In this document: in pieces, positions 15,655-22,896 of the stretch
How the letters are laid out: the number at the start of each line of letters is the position of its first letter
Position numbering within the stretch: position 1 is the stretch's first letter
Assembly (NCBI GenBank): GCA_040902845.1
Contig: JBBDWM010000037.1
Span: 1 to 64,000, forward strand
Direction: 5' to 3'
From: JALYNX01 sp040902845
GTDB lineage: Bacteria > Actinomycetota > Acidimicrobiia > Spongiisociales > ZC4RG35
Length of the DNA: 64,000 nt
Made by a program: the position numbers and the translations under genes
The notes under the pieces: generated by a model
Told to the model about the DNA's origin: nothing
The model's input: only the letters and a program-made list of their open reading frames with translations
Databases searched by the model: none

Positions 15655-16581
15655 ATGGCGCGGCAGAGACTGGCAACGGTCACATCGGAATTTGGCTCGG
15701 GAAAGAGGGAATCACACGATTCCTCACCCTTCTACGAGCGCTTCAACCCACCCCTGATCTCGGAAGACGAGCAGGTCGCGTCTCCGGTCGCGGTGAATGC
15801 CCTGTTTCATGGTGACGCCAGGGACATGACCGAGACCCAGGTCGCCGATCGCTCGGTGGCTTTGATGATCACCTCACCCCCCTATTTCGCCGGCAAGGAG
15901 TACGAAACCGACACCACCACCGGCCATGTTCCGGCCAGCTACATCGAGTACCTGGAACTGCTCGAGGAGGTGCTCGCGGTGTGTCTTCGCAAGCTGGAGC
16001 CGGGCGGTCGGATGGCGGTGAACGTCGCCAATCTCGGACGAAAGCCATACCGTTCATTGTCGGCCGACGTCATGGCCATCCTCCAGGACCGGTTGGGCAT
16101 GCTGCTCAGAGGAGAGATCATCTGGCAGAAGGCGAAAGGAGCAGGAGGCAGCTGTGCCTGGGGATCGTATCGTTCGCCACAGAACCCGGTGCTCAGGGAT
16201 GTGACCGAAAGGGTTGTGGTGGCTTCCAAAGGACGATTCGACCGGGCGGTCAAGAGAGCAAAGAGAGAAGCGCTTGGCATGCCCCACGAGGCGACCATCG
16301 AAACCGAGGAGTTCCTCGAGGCGACCCTCGACGTCTGGGAGATTCCCTCGGAACGGGCCAGTAGAGTCGGCCACCCGGCACCCTTCCCGGTGGCACTTCC
16401 CCGCCGCCTGATCGAGCTCTACACCTACGCCGATGACCTGGTGCTCGACCCGTTCATCGGGTCGGGGAGCACCGCGGTCGCAGCGGTCGAGGCCGCCCGC
16501 CACTATGTGGGCTTCGACACCGATGCCGGCTATCTCGCTCTCGCCGAGGAGCGGATCGCGGCGAGCGCCACGGGCAAGTGA
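15655..16581 (+). CDS. DNA methyltransferase, probable N4-cytosine type, orphan
   Basis: A 308-residue beta-class amino-methyltransferase. The catalytic motif ITSPPYFAGKEY (TSPPY, the variant usual for N4-cytosine enzymes) comes first, and the AdoMet motif LDPFIGSGSTAVAA near the C-terminus. PAPFPVALPRRLIELYTY precedes the latter, as in many solitary methyltransferases. No restriction endonuclease is adjacent, so an epigenetic or regulatory role is more likely than restriction (inference). ATG 15655 was selected because the longer frame crosses the palindrome and the GNAT gene start. The phosphatase gene overlaps its stop. Confidence 0.82.
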   Translation: MARQRLATVTSEFGSGKRESHDSSPFYERFNPPLISEDEQVASPVAVNALFHGDARDMTETQVADRSVALMITSPPYFAGKEYETDTTTGHVPASYIEYLELLEEVLAVCLRKLEPGGRMAVNVANLGRKPYRSLSADVMAILQDRLGMLLRGEIIWQKAKGAGGSCAWGSYRSPQNPVLRDVTERVVVASKGRFDRAVKRAKREALGMPHEATIETEEFLEATLDVWEIPSERASRVGHPAPFPVALPRRLIELYTYADDLVLDPFIGSGSTAVAAVEAARHYVGFDTDAGYLALAEERIAASATGK

Positions 16582-17048
16582 GGATCCTCACGGTCTGTCT
16601 GGGGAACATCTGTCGATCTCCTGCTGCGGCGGCCGCCATCAAGGAGGCTGCGGTGGACGGCGGGTTCGAGGTCGACGTCGATTCGGCGGGCACCGGCTCG
16701 TGGCACATCGGCCAGCCCCCCCACCCCGAATCGGTGGCGGCCGCGGCACGGGTCGGTCTTCGCGTGGACGGGCGTGCGCGTCGGGTCACGCCGTCGGACT
16801 TCGATCGCTTCGACGTGATACTGGCCATGGATCGCTCCAACTTGCGCGAGCTCACCGCCTTGGCCCCTAACAAGGCGTCACAGGCCAAGCTCCGACTGTT
16901 CCGCACCTACGACCCCGACTCGGACGAGGACGAGATCCCCGATCCGTGGGGTGGGCCCACCGAGGGTTACGAGGAGACGATTCGTATCGTCCGCGCCGCT
17001 GCCAGAGGCCTCGTGGAGGACCTCTTCGTCCGGGCTCAAGCCTGGTGA
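16578..17048 (+). CDS. Low-molecular-weight protein-tyrosine phosphatase
   Basis: A 156-residue protein with P-loop CLGNICRSP (C-x5-R-S) at residues 7-15 and the general-acid Asp in IPDPWGG. The GTG start overlaps the methyltransferase stop (GTGA), so the two are translationally coupled. Expected to dephosphorylate phosphotyrosine proteins or act on a small phosphoester. The 3' end overlaps the convergent hypothetical gene by 13 bp. Confidence 0.88.
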   Translation: MRILTVCLGNICRSPAAAAAIKEAAVDGGFEVDVDSAGTGSWHIGQPPHPESVAAAARVGLRVDGRARRVTPSDFDRFDVILAMDRSNLRELTALAPNKASQAKLRLFRTYDPDSDEDEIPDPWGGPTEGYEETIRIVRAAARGLVEDLFVRAQAW

Positions 17049-17755
17049 AGAATACGGTGGCCTTCCAGGAGAAACCCGAGGGCCGTTGCCACCGGGTCGC
17101 CCTCGTCGAGTATCCGTTGATAGCCGAGACTCGCCCCGTTGAACGCGCGGTCGTTCCAGAACGGGTTGGAGCGATCGATCTTGCCCCATGCCGACACATA
17201 GACGTAGGGCTCGGGGTGAGCGGCATCCCCTGGTGAAGCCCCAAAGCTCGCCCGTTGCCCACTCGCCTCGGCACCCATCTCGCAAGCCGCATCGAAATGC
17301 TCAGGCCAGATCTGCACCTCGGAGACCTCGTCGTCAGGCAACCCGTGATCCCGCAGCCGTGTGAGAACCTGGTTCCCGAAGTTGAACCAATTCGCCACGG
17401 CCTGGACGCCGTCGACGTCCAGTGACAGTTCGGCGTCGGGGTCGCCCGGCGACAAGGGATCACCAAAGTTGGGAAACCAGACTTCCTTGTATTCAATGCC
17501 GAAGAACTCCGCTGCCGATCGGATCGTGGTGCTGGTTTGAGTGGCGACGTTCCCCTCGGACTCATACACGAGCAGGTCACCTTCGATCCTGGCGACTCGC
17601 CCCTCGAATTCCGGGGTGCCAAAGCCCCCGGAGGTTGCCCGCAAACCCATACGTCCCACTGCCTCGTAGCGGGCGGGGGCGAGTGCGAAGAAGGCGAGCT
17701 GGTGAAGCTGGTCTCGTGTCTCCACGAGCCCCGGGGGAAGAGGCCCGATGCTCAA
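17036..17755 (-). CDS. Conserved hypothetical protein
   Basis: A 239-residue soluble protein that I do not recognise. Visible features: LHQLAFFALAPARYEAVG and IALRATSGGFGTPEFEG-like stretches near the N-terminus, and IWPEHFDAACEMG followed by GASPGD and PEPYVYVSAWG. The latter recall actinobacterial DUF5996-type proteins only vaguely. No signal peptide or membrane helix. It overlaps the upstream small membrane gene by 4 bp, so the two are coupled. Confidence 0.6.
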   Translation of the reverse strand: MSIGPLPPGLVETRDQLHQLAFFALAPARYEAVGRMGLRATSGGFGTPEFEGRVARIEGDLLVYESEGNVATQTSTTIRSAAEFFGIEYKEVWFPNFGDPLSPGDPDAELSLDVDGVQAVANWFNFGNQVLTRLRDHGLPDDEVSEVQIWPEHFDAACEMGAEASGQRASFGASPGDAAHPEPYVYVSAWGKIDRSNPFWNDRAFNGASLGYQRILDEGDPVATALGFLLEGHRILHQA

Positions 17756-18018
17756 CTCGGCGATTCACCCGTGACCGGCTTGCGCCAAAAGACCGCCAGT
17801 TGGAGAAAGGCGACCACCAAACCGGCGCCGACGATTCCCGCCCCGACCCACCCATCGAGGTCGTCGGCGGTGCCGAGCGCCGAGAATGCGACGAACATGG
17901 TCGCCGCCAGACCGGCCGCAGCCACCGAGGTGAGCAACCCCGAAATGAGGCCGAGCCCGAGTGCAATCTCGTTGCCCGCCGAGAGCTTGGCGTTGAGTGC
18001 AAAGTCGAACTCGTCCAT
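17752..18018 (-). CDS. Small membrane protein, DoxX-like half
   Basis: An 88-residue protein with two hydrophobic segments (about 18-45 and 58-78). NEIALGLGLISGLLTSVAA resembles the second half of DoxX-type quinol-oxidase-related proteins, but the protein is too short for a full DoxX. It may be a truncated member or an independent small protein. It is translationally coupled to the downstream hypothetical gene. Confidence 0.5.
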   Translation of the reverse strand: MDEFDFALNAKLSAGNEIALGLGLISGLLTSVAAAGLAATMFVAFSALGTADDLDGWVGAGIVGAGLVVAFLQLAVFWRKPVTGESPS

Positions 18019-18081
18019 ATCGGAACCCTACGTTCTGGTCGCCGATTGTTACGGTTCCGGTGACCTGATGGTGGAAAAGTC

Positions 18082-18510
18082 TTGACGAAGAGTTGGGCAG
18101 AGGGGGTGTTCGCGCTCGCGGTGACCCTGGTGCTCGGCGCCGGTCTCTGGTTGTTCACCGGTGAGCCCGTCGGCGACGAGACCACCGAAACCACCATCCC
18201 CCTGGCAGTCGACACCGAGGCTGCGGCGCGGGGCCAGGTACTGGCCACCGACACCGGTTGCCTGGTGTGTCACACCATCGACGGCGCCACCAGTGTCGGG
18301 CCCACCTGGAAGGGGGTGGCCGGATCCTCCCGGCCGATGGTCTCGGGTGAGCAGGTCGTGGCCGACAATGCCTATCTGTTCAATTCGATCATCGACCCAC
18401 CTTCGCAAGTGGTGAGCGGATTCGAGAATGTGATGCCGCCCACCTACTCCGACCAGCTCAGCGAGCAGGAGATCAACGACCTGGTGGAGTACATCAAGTC
18501 GTTGTCCTGA
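18082..18510 (+). CDS. Membrane-anchored cytochrome c
   Basis: A 142-residue protein. One N-terminal membrane segment (residues 7-26), then a haem-c domain with CLVCH and an axial Met in ENVMPPTYSD. The ending SDQLSEQEINDLVEYIKSL is that of cytochrome c domains in oxidase subunit II and related carriers. The start is TTG 18082. It probably carries electrons on the outer membrane face to a terminal oxidase; the partner genes are not in this window. Confidence 0.82.
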   Translation: MTKSWAEGVFALAVTLVLGAGLWLFTGEPVGDETTETTIPLAVDTEAAARGQVLATDTGCLVCHTIDGATSVGPTWKGVAGSSRPMVSGEQVVADNAYLFNSIIDPPSQVVSGFENVMPPTYSDQLSEQEINDLVEYIKSLS

Positions 18511-18564
18511 CGCCGGTTTTCGTAATCGCGGGGCAACTCCGTTCGCCGGGGAAGAAGTGGGGAA

Positions 18565-18609
18565 TATGACACTACCCGACTCAGGTTGTAGACTTCGAAG
18601 ACACTCAAA
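18565..18609 (+). promoter_or_regulatory. Probable dnaK promoter with degenerate HspR-like sites
   Basis: TATGAC (18565-18570), 18 bp, TAGACT (18589-18594) form a plausible sigma-70 promoter for dnaK. ACTCAGG (18579-18585) and ACTCAAA (18603-18609) resemble single arms of the HspR site (CTTGAGT-7-ACTCAAG), and CTTCGAAG lies between them. A full consensus inverted repeat is not present, so HspR control is inferred from hspR in the same operon. Confidence 0.4.
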
Positions 18610-18633
18610 CCTGAACCGGAGGTTCTACCAGAA

Positions 18634-20451
18634 ATGGCCCGCGCAGTAGGTATCGACCTGGGTACCACCAATAGCGTCATCGCCGTGCTCGAGGGTGGCG
18701 AGCCCACCATCATCGCCAACGCCGAGGGCGGCCGCACCACCCCGTCCGTGGTCTCTTTCAAGGACGGCGAGGTGCTCGTCGGCGAAGTTGCAAAACGTCA
18801 ATCGATCACCAACCCCGATCAGACCGTCCGTTCCGTCAAACGGCACATGGGGACCGACTGGTCGATCGAGGTCGACGGCAAGAAGTTGACCGGCCAGGAG
18901 ATTTCGGCCCGCATCCTGATGAAGTTGAAGCGGGACGCCGAGTCCTATCTCGGAGACAAGGTCACCGACGCGGTGGTCACGGTTCCCGCCTATTTCAACG
19001 ACGCCCAGAGACAGGCCACCACCGAGGCGGGTCAAATCGCAGGGCTCAACGTGCTCCGCATCATCAACGAGCCGACGGCAGCCGCACTGGCCTACGGGCT
19101 GGACAAGGAATCCGACCAAACCATCCTCGTGTTCGACCTGGGTGGAGGCACGTTCGACGTCTCGGTGCTCGAGATCGGAGACGGTGTCTTCGAGGTCAAG
19201 GCGACCTCCGGTGACACCTACCTCGGTGGTGACGACTGGGACCAGAAGGTCATCGATTGGCTGGTCGAGGGTTTCAAAAACGACCACGGCGTCGACCTAT
19301 CCAAGGATCGAATGGCTCTGCAACGCCTCAAGGAAGCTGCGGAAAAGGCGAAGATCGAGCTATCAACCGTCGTCGAGACCGAAGTCAACCTTCCCTTCAT
19401 CACTGCCACCTCGGAAGGCCCGTTGCATCTCCAGCGCAAACTAACCCGATCCGATCTCCAGAAGCTCACCGAAGACCTCCTGGAGAGGACCAGGCGACCG
19501 TTCCAGCAGGCCATCAAGGACGCTGGGATTGCGGTCGGCGACATCGAGCACGTGGTCCTCGTCGGGGGATCGACCCGAATGCCCGCGGTGCAGGAACTCG
19601 TCAAGAGCCTCACCGGGAAGGACCCCCACCGCGGGGTCAACCCCGACGAGGTGGTGGCCGCAGGCGCTGCAATCCAGGCAGGGGTTCTCAAGGGAGACGT
19701 GAAGGACATCCTTCTCCTCGACGTAACACCGCTTACCCTTGGCATCGAGACCAAAGGCGGGGTCATGACCCGGATGATCGAGCGCAACACCACGATTCCC
19801 ACCAAGCGATCAGAGATCTTCACCACGGCCGAGAACAACCAACCCGAGGTTGAGATCCACGTCCTTCAGGGTGAGCGCACCATGGCCAACGACAACAAGA
19901 GCCTTGGCAAGTTCCGGCTGACCGGGATCCCGCCGGCTCCAATGGGCGTGCCCCAGATCGAAGTCGCGTTCGATATCGACGCCAACGGGATCGTGAACGT
20001 GAGCGCCAAGGACCTGGCAACGGCCAAGGAGCAGGCGATGACGATCACAGGCGGCTCGGCGCTCGCCGAGGGCGATATCGATCGCATGATCAAGGATGCC
20101 GAGGCCTATGCCGAGGAAGACGCCAAGCGCCGGGAGGCGGTCGAGACCCACAACCAGGCCGATCAACTGGTCCATCAGACCGACAAGCTGGTTGAAGAAC
20201 AGGGCGAGCAGATGACCGACGAGGAGAAGGCCGGCATAGCGTCGGCGCTGGCCGAGCTCAAGGAAGCTCTTGGCAACGAGGCGACCGAGACGTCAGAGGT
20301 TCGGTCCCGCATGGACAGCCTCATCCAGGCGAGTCAAGCCATGGCCACCCGTCTCTACCAGCAAGCTGGAGCGACCGGCCAGCCCGAGGAAGGTGTCCCG
20401 GAAGACGACGACGTCGTCGAAGCGGAGATCATTGAGGATGACGAGGCCTGA
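18634..20451 (+). CDS. dnaK: Hsp70 chaperone DnaK
   Basis: A 605-residue protein. Nucleotide-binding motifs GIDLGTTNSV, IINEPTAAALAYGLD, FDLGGGTFDVS and VVLVGGSTRMPAV are intact. The substrate-binding domain and an acidic C-terminal tail (EDDDVVEAEIIEDDEA) follow. ATP-driven folding chaperone working with DnaJ and GrpE. GGAGG precedes the ATG. First gene of the heat-shock operon; a heptanucleotide repeat separates it from grpE. Confidence 0.98.
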   Translation: MARAVGIDLGTTNSVIAVLEGGEPTIIANAEGGRTTPSVVSFKDGEVLVGEVAKRQSITNPDQTVRSVKRHMGTDWSIEVDGKKLTGQEISARILMKLKRDAESYLGDKVTDAVVTVPAYFNDAQRQATTEAGQIAGLNVLRIINEPTAAALAYGLDKESDQTILVFDLGGGTFDVSVLEIGDGVFEVKATSGDTYLGGDDWDQKVIDWLVEGFKNDHGVDLSKDRMALQRLKEAAEKAKIELSTVVETEVNLPFITATSEGPLHLQRKLTRSDLQKLTEDLLERTRRPFQQAIKDAGIAVGDIEHVVLVGGSTRMPAVQELVKSLTGKDPHRGVNPDEVVAAGAAIQAGVLKGDVKDILLLDVTPLTLGIETKGGVMTRMIERNTTIPTKRSEIFTTAENNQPEVEIHVLQGERTMANDNKSLGKFRLTGIPPAPMGVPQIEVAFDIDANGIVNVSAKDLATAKEQAMTITGGSALAEGDIDRMIKDAEAYAEEDAKRREAVETHNQADQLVHQTDKLVEEQGEQMTDEEKAGIASALAELKEALGNEATETSEVRSRMDSLIQASQAMATRLYQQAGATGQPEEGVPEDDDVVEAEIIEDDEA

Positions 20452-20470
20452 GAACCTCATCATCCTGTTT

Positions 20471-20498
20471 TGCGTTATGCGTTATGCGTTATGCGTTT
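20471..20498. repeat. Heptanucleotide tandem repeat, dnaK-grpE gap
   Basis: Three copies of TGCGTTA and one TGCGTTT, preceded by TTT. It occupies most of the 52-bp gap between dnaK and grpE. Related 7-mers occur at 26963-27034, 46394-46414 and 55321-55376. Confidence 0.8.
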
Positions 20499-20503
20499 GA
20501 ATC

Positions 20504-21067
20504 ATGAATGAGCTCGAGCCTGAAGTCGTCAGCGGAGAGATCGTCGAGGCGTTTGGGGGTGCCGCCGCGCGCGGGGTCGACGTTCCCGAAGACAGGGACG
20601 AGGCCGTCAAGTTGCTCCTGTCCCTTCTCGATGAGTCGCGCGGGGAGGCGACCTCGTATCTCGACGACCTGAAACGGGTCGCAGCCGACTTCGACAATTT
20701 CCGCAAGCGAGCGCTTCGTGAGCAGTCGGCAACTCTCGACCGCGCCGCCGAGCGGGTGGTCAGAGGACTGTTGCCGGTGCTCGACTCGTTCGACGCCGCC
20801 CTCGCCACCGAGGCGGTGACCGATGTCGAACGGCGCCTCCTGACCGGCATGATCGGAACCCGTGAGCAGCTGCTCAAGGCCCTGGAACAGGAGGGTCTGG
20901 ACGTGCTTACGACCGTTGGTGAGCCCTTCGACCCGGAGATCCACGAGCCGGTGGGCGCAGTTGAGGGGAACGGCCCGTTTGTCGTTGCCGAGGAGTTGCG
21001 ACGGGGTTATCGACTCGGGGGGAAGGTTCTGCGCGCCGCCCTCGTTGCCTTGGAATCCGACCGATGA
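20504..21067 (+). CDS. grpE: Nucleotide exchange factor GrpE
   Basis: A 187-residue protein with the GrpE core DLKRVAADFDNFRKRALREQ (coiled-coil helix) and the beta-domain ending FDPEIHEPVGAVEG. It releases ADP from DnaK. The ATG lies just after the heptanucleotide array, and dnaJ starts 4 bp before its stop, so dnaJ is translationally coupled. Confidence 0.95.
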   Translation: MNELEPEVVSGEIVEAFGGAAARGVDVPEDRDEAVKLLLSLLDESRGEATSYLDDLKRVAADFDNFRKRALREQSATLDRAAERVVRGLLPVLDSFDAALATEAVTDVERRLLTGMIGTREQLLKALEQEGLDVLTTVGEPFDPEIHEPVGAVEGNGPFVVAEELRRGYRLGGKVLRAALVALESDR

Positions 21068-22179
21068 ACCGGGACTGGGTGGACAAGGACTTCTACGAGA
21101 TCCTCGGAGTCGGCCTGGAGGCAAGCCCAGAAGAGATCAAGAAGGCCTACCGAAAGCTGGCGCAGACCTATCACCCCGACGCCAATCCAGGCAACGACGA
21201 GGCAGAGGAGAAGTTCAAAGAGATCTCCGAGGCGTACGCCACCCTGTCCAATGTCGAGCAACGCAAGGAATACGACCAGGTGCGCCGGGTGGTGGCTTCC
21301 GGGGGGTACTCCGGATTCGGCGCCAATACCGGTGGATTCCGCGGCCAGCAGGTGCGAGTCGAGGACCTCTCTGATCTCCTCGGGGGGATGGGCGGCCTCG
21401 GTGATCTGTTTGGCTTTGGCTCTGGCTCGAGAGGCGGTCCGAGCCGGGGAGCCGATGTCCAGGCCGATCTCAGCATCAGCTTCGAGGACGCCGCTGCCGG
21501 TGCGACCACCACGGTCAAGGTGAGGGGCGCCGCCCCCTGTTCACATTGCGCCGGCTCGGGCGCCGAGCCCGGAACACAGGTCACGACCTGTCCCACTTGT
21601 GGGGGCCGTGGAGTTGTCGCCCAGAACCAGGGATTCTTCTCCTTCTCCCAGCCCTGTCCTCAATGTAGGGGGTCGGGGCGCATCATCGAGACTCCATGCA
21701 CCGTGTGTAGGGGCGCGGGAACCGAGACCAGAACCCGCGAGGTCAAGGTGCGAATCCCCGCGGGGGTCCAGGACGGCAACACCCTGCGAATCAGGGGCAA
21801 GGGTGCCCCAGGTCGCAACGGCGGGCCTCCTGGAGATTTGCTGGTTCGGGTCAGGGTGGCATCGAGCCACACCTTTGGACGCAAGGGCAACGACCTGATT
21901 CTGATGGTCCCCGTCACCTACAGCGAGGCGGTGCTCGGCACCAAGCTCGAAGTCCCGACGCTGAACGGTGCGATCAAGCTCAAGGTCCCCCCTGGAACAC
22001 CTTCGGGCAAGACCTTCCGGGTGAGGGGAAAAGGCGTCGTCCCCGAGCGCGGGCGGGCGGGTGACCTGTTGGTGACCGTCCAGGTCGCGGTGCCCACCAA
22101 GGTAGGCAAGGAAGAGAAACAACTCATAGAGGATCTTGCTCAATACGAGACCGACGACGTGCGCTCTCATCTGAGATGA
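21064..22179 (+). CDS. dnaJ: Type I Hsp40 co-chaperone DnaJ
   Basis: A 371-residue protein: a J domain (residues 8-72) with the YHPDA loop, a Gly/Phe-rich linker, and a zinc domain with four CxxCxGxG repeats beginning at CSHCAGSG. The C-terminal substrate domains follow. It stimulates DnaK ATPase and delivers unfolded proteins. The start overlaps grpE (ATGA). Confidence 0.97.
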   Translation: MNRDWVDKDFYEILGVGLEASPEEIKKAYRKLAQTYHPDANPGNDEAEEKFKEISEAYATLSNVEQRKEYDQVRRVVASGGYSGFGANTGGFRGQQVRVEDLSDLLGGMGGLGDLFGFGSGSRGGPSRGADVQADLSISFEDAAAGATTTVKVRGAAPCSHCAGSGAEPGTQVTTCPTCGGRGVVAQNQGFFSFSQPCPQCRGSGRIIETPCTVCRGAGTETRTREVKVRIPAGVQDGNTLRIRGKGAPGRNGGPPGDLLVRVRVASSHTFGRKGNDLILMVPVTYSEAVLGTKLEVPTLNGAIKLKVPPGTPSGKTFRVRGKGVVPERGRAGDLLVTVQVAVPTKVGKEEKQLIEDLAQYETDDVRSHLR

Positions 22180-22189
22180 TGGTGATCTG

Positions 22190-22582
22190 ATGAACGAATC
22201 GACCAGGGCGGTGTTTGTGATCTCGGTGGCTGCAGAACTCGCCGGGATGCACCCCCAAACTCTCCGGATCTACGAGCGCAAGGGACTTCTCGAGCCCTTC
22301 CGGACGCCGGGTGGCACCCGTCGCTACTCACGCGAGGACATCGAGCGTCTCCAACTGATCCAGGAACTGACCAGTCAAGGTCTCAACCTCGAGGGTGTGC
22401 GCCGGGTTCTCGCCCTCCAGGAAGAGAACCGGGTGCTCAAAAGGAAGGTCGACAAGCTCCGAGACAAGCTGGATGACCTCGAGGATGTGATGGAACAACG
22501 GATCGAAGAGGTCCGCCGCTCCAATCGTCACGAGCTCGTATTGCGCAGTCAGGTTCGATCGCTGTTCGATGAGGAGCGCTGA
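22190..22582 (+). CDS. hspR: MerR-family heat-shock repressor HspR
   Basis: A 130-residue MerR-type protein. The wing-helix segment RIYERKGLLEPFRTPGGTRR and YSREDIERLQLIQELT is typical, and HPQTLRIYERKGLL is the HspR signature. A long coiled coil follows. It sits 10 bp downstream of dnaJ, as in Streptomyces and Mycobacterium dnaK operons, where it represses the operon with DnaK as co-repressor. Confidence 0.92.
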   Translation: MNESTRAVFVISVAAELAGMHPQTLRIYERKGLLEPFRTPGGTRRYSREDIERLQLIQELTSQGLNLEGVRRVLALQEENRVLKRKVDKLRDKLDDLEDVMEQRIEEVRRSNRHELVLRSQVRSLFDEER

Positions 22583-22588
22583 CCGTCA

Positions 22589-22861
22589 ATGGCGGACTCG
22601 TATAGCGGGCCGGTTCGGGTGCTCGGCGGCGACGGCATCCTGCTGACCACCGGGATGGCCAACCTCGAAACCGATCCCGAGATGGGCAACTGGCGGGGCT
22701 TTCTCGAAACCCTGCGCGGGACCGGGGTCGCGGGAAAGGCGCTGGTCGTCGAGTTGGAGATCCCGGGGGGCTCGAAGGGTCGAGCCCAACTGACACCGAT
22801 CGGTGAGACCGGAGACCGGGCGTCGTCTGCACTGGTCGGTCTCAGCGCCCAGCCGTTCTGA
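22589..22861 (+). CDS. Hypothetical protein downstream of hspR
   Basis: A 90-residue small protein, 6 bp after hspR and so probably co-transcribed. It begins MADSYSGPVRVLGGDGILL and contains GNWRGFLETLRGTGVAGKAL. Composition suggests a small beta-rich soluble domain. No recognised motif, signal peptide or membrane segment; no function is proposed. Confidence 0.55.
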   Translation: MADSYSGPVRVLGGDGILLTTGMANLETDPEMGNWRGFLETLRGTGVAGKALVVELEIPGGSKGRAQLTPIGETGDRASSALVGLSAQPF

Positions 22862-22896
22862 TTCCCCCGTTTTGGCGCGGGAACGAAGGGGAAGGG

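Noticed and set aside
18565..18609. A consensus HAIR (HspR) operator
   Set aside because: Only single arms like ACTCAAA are present; the inverted CTTGAGT arm at 7-bp spacing is missing, so it is reported only as a degenerate site.
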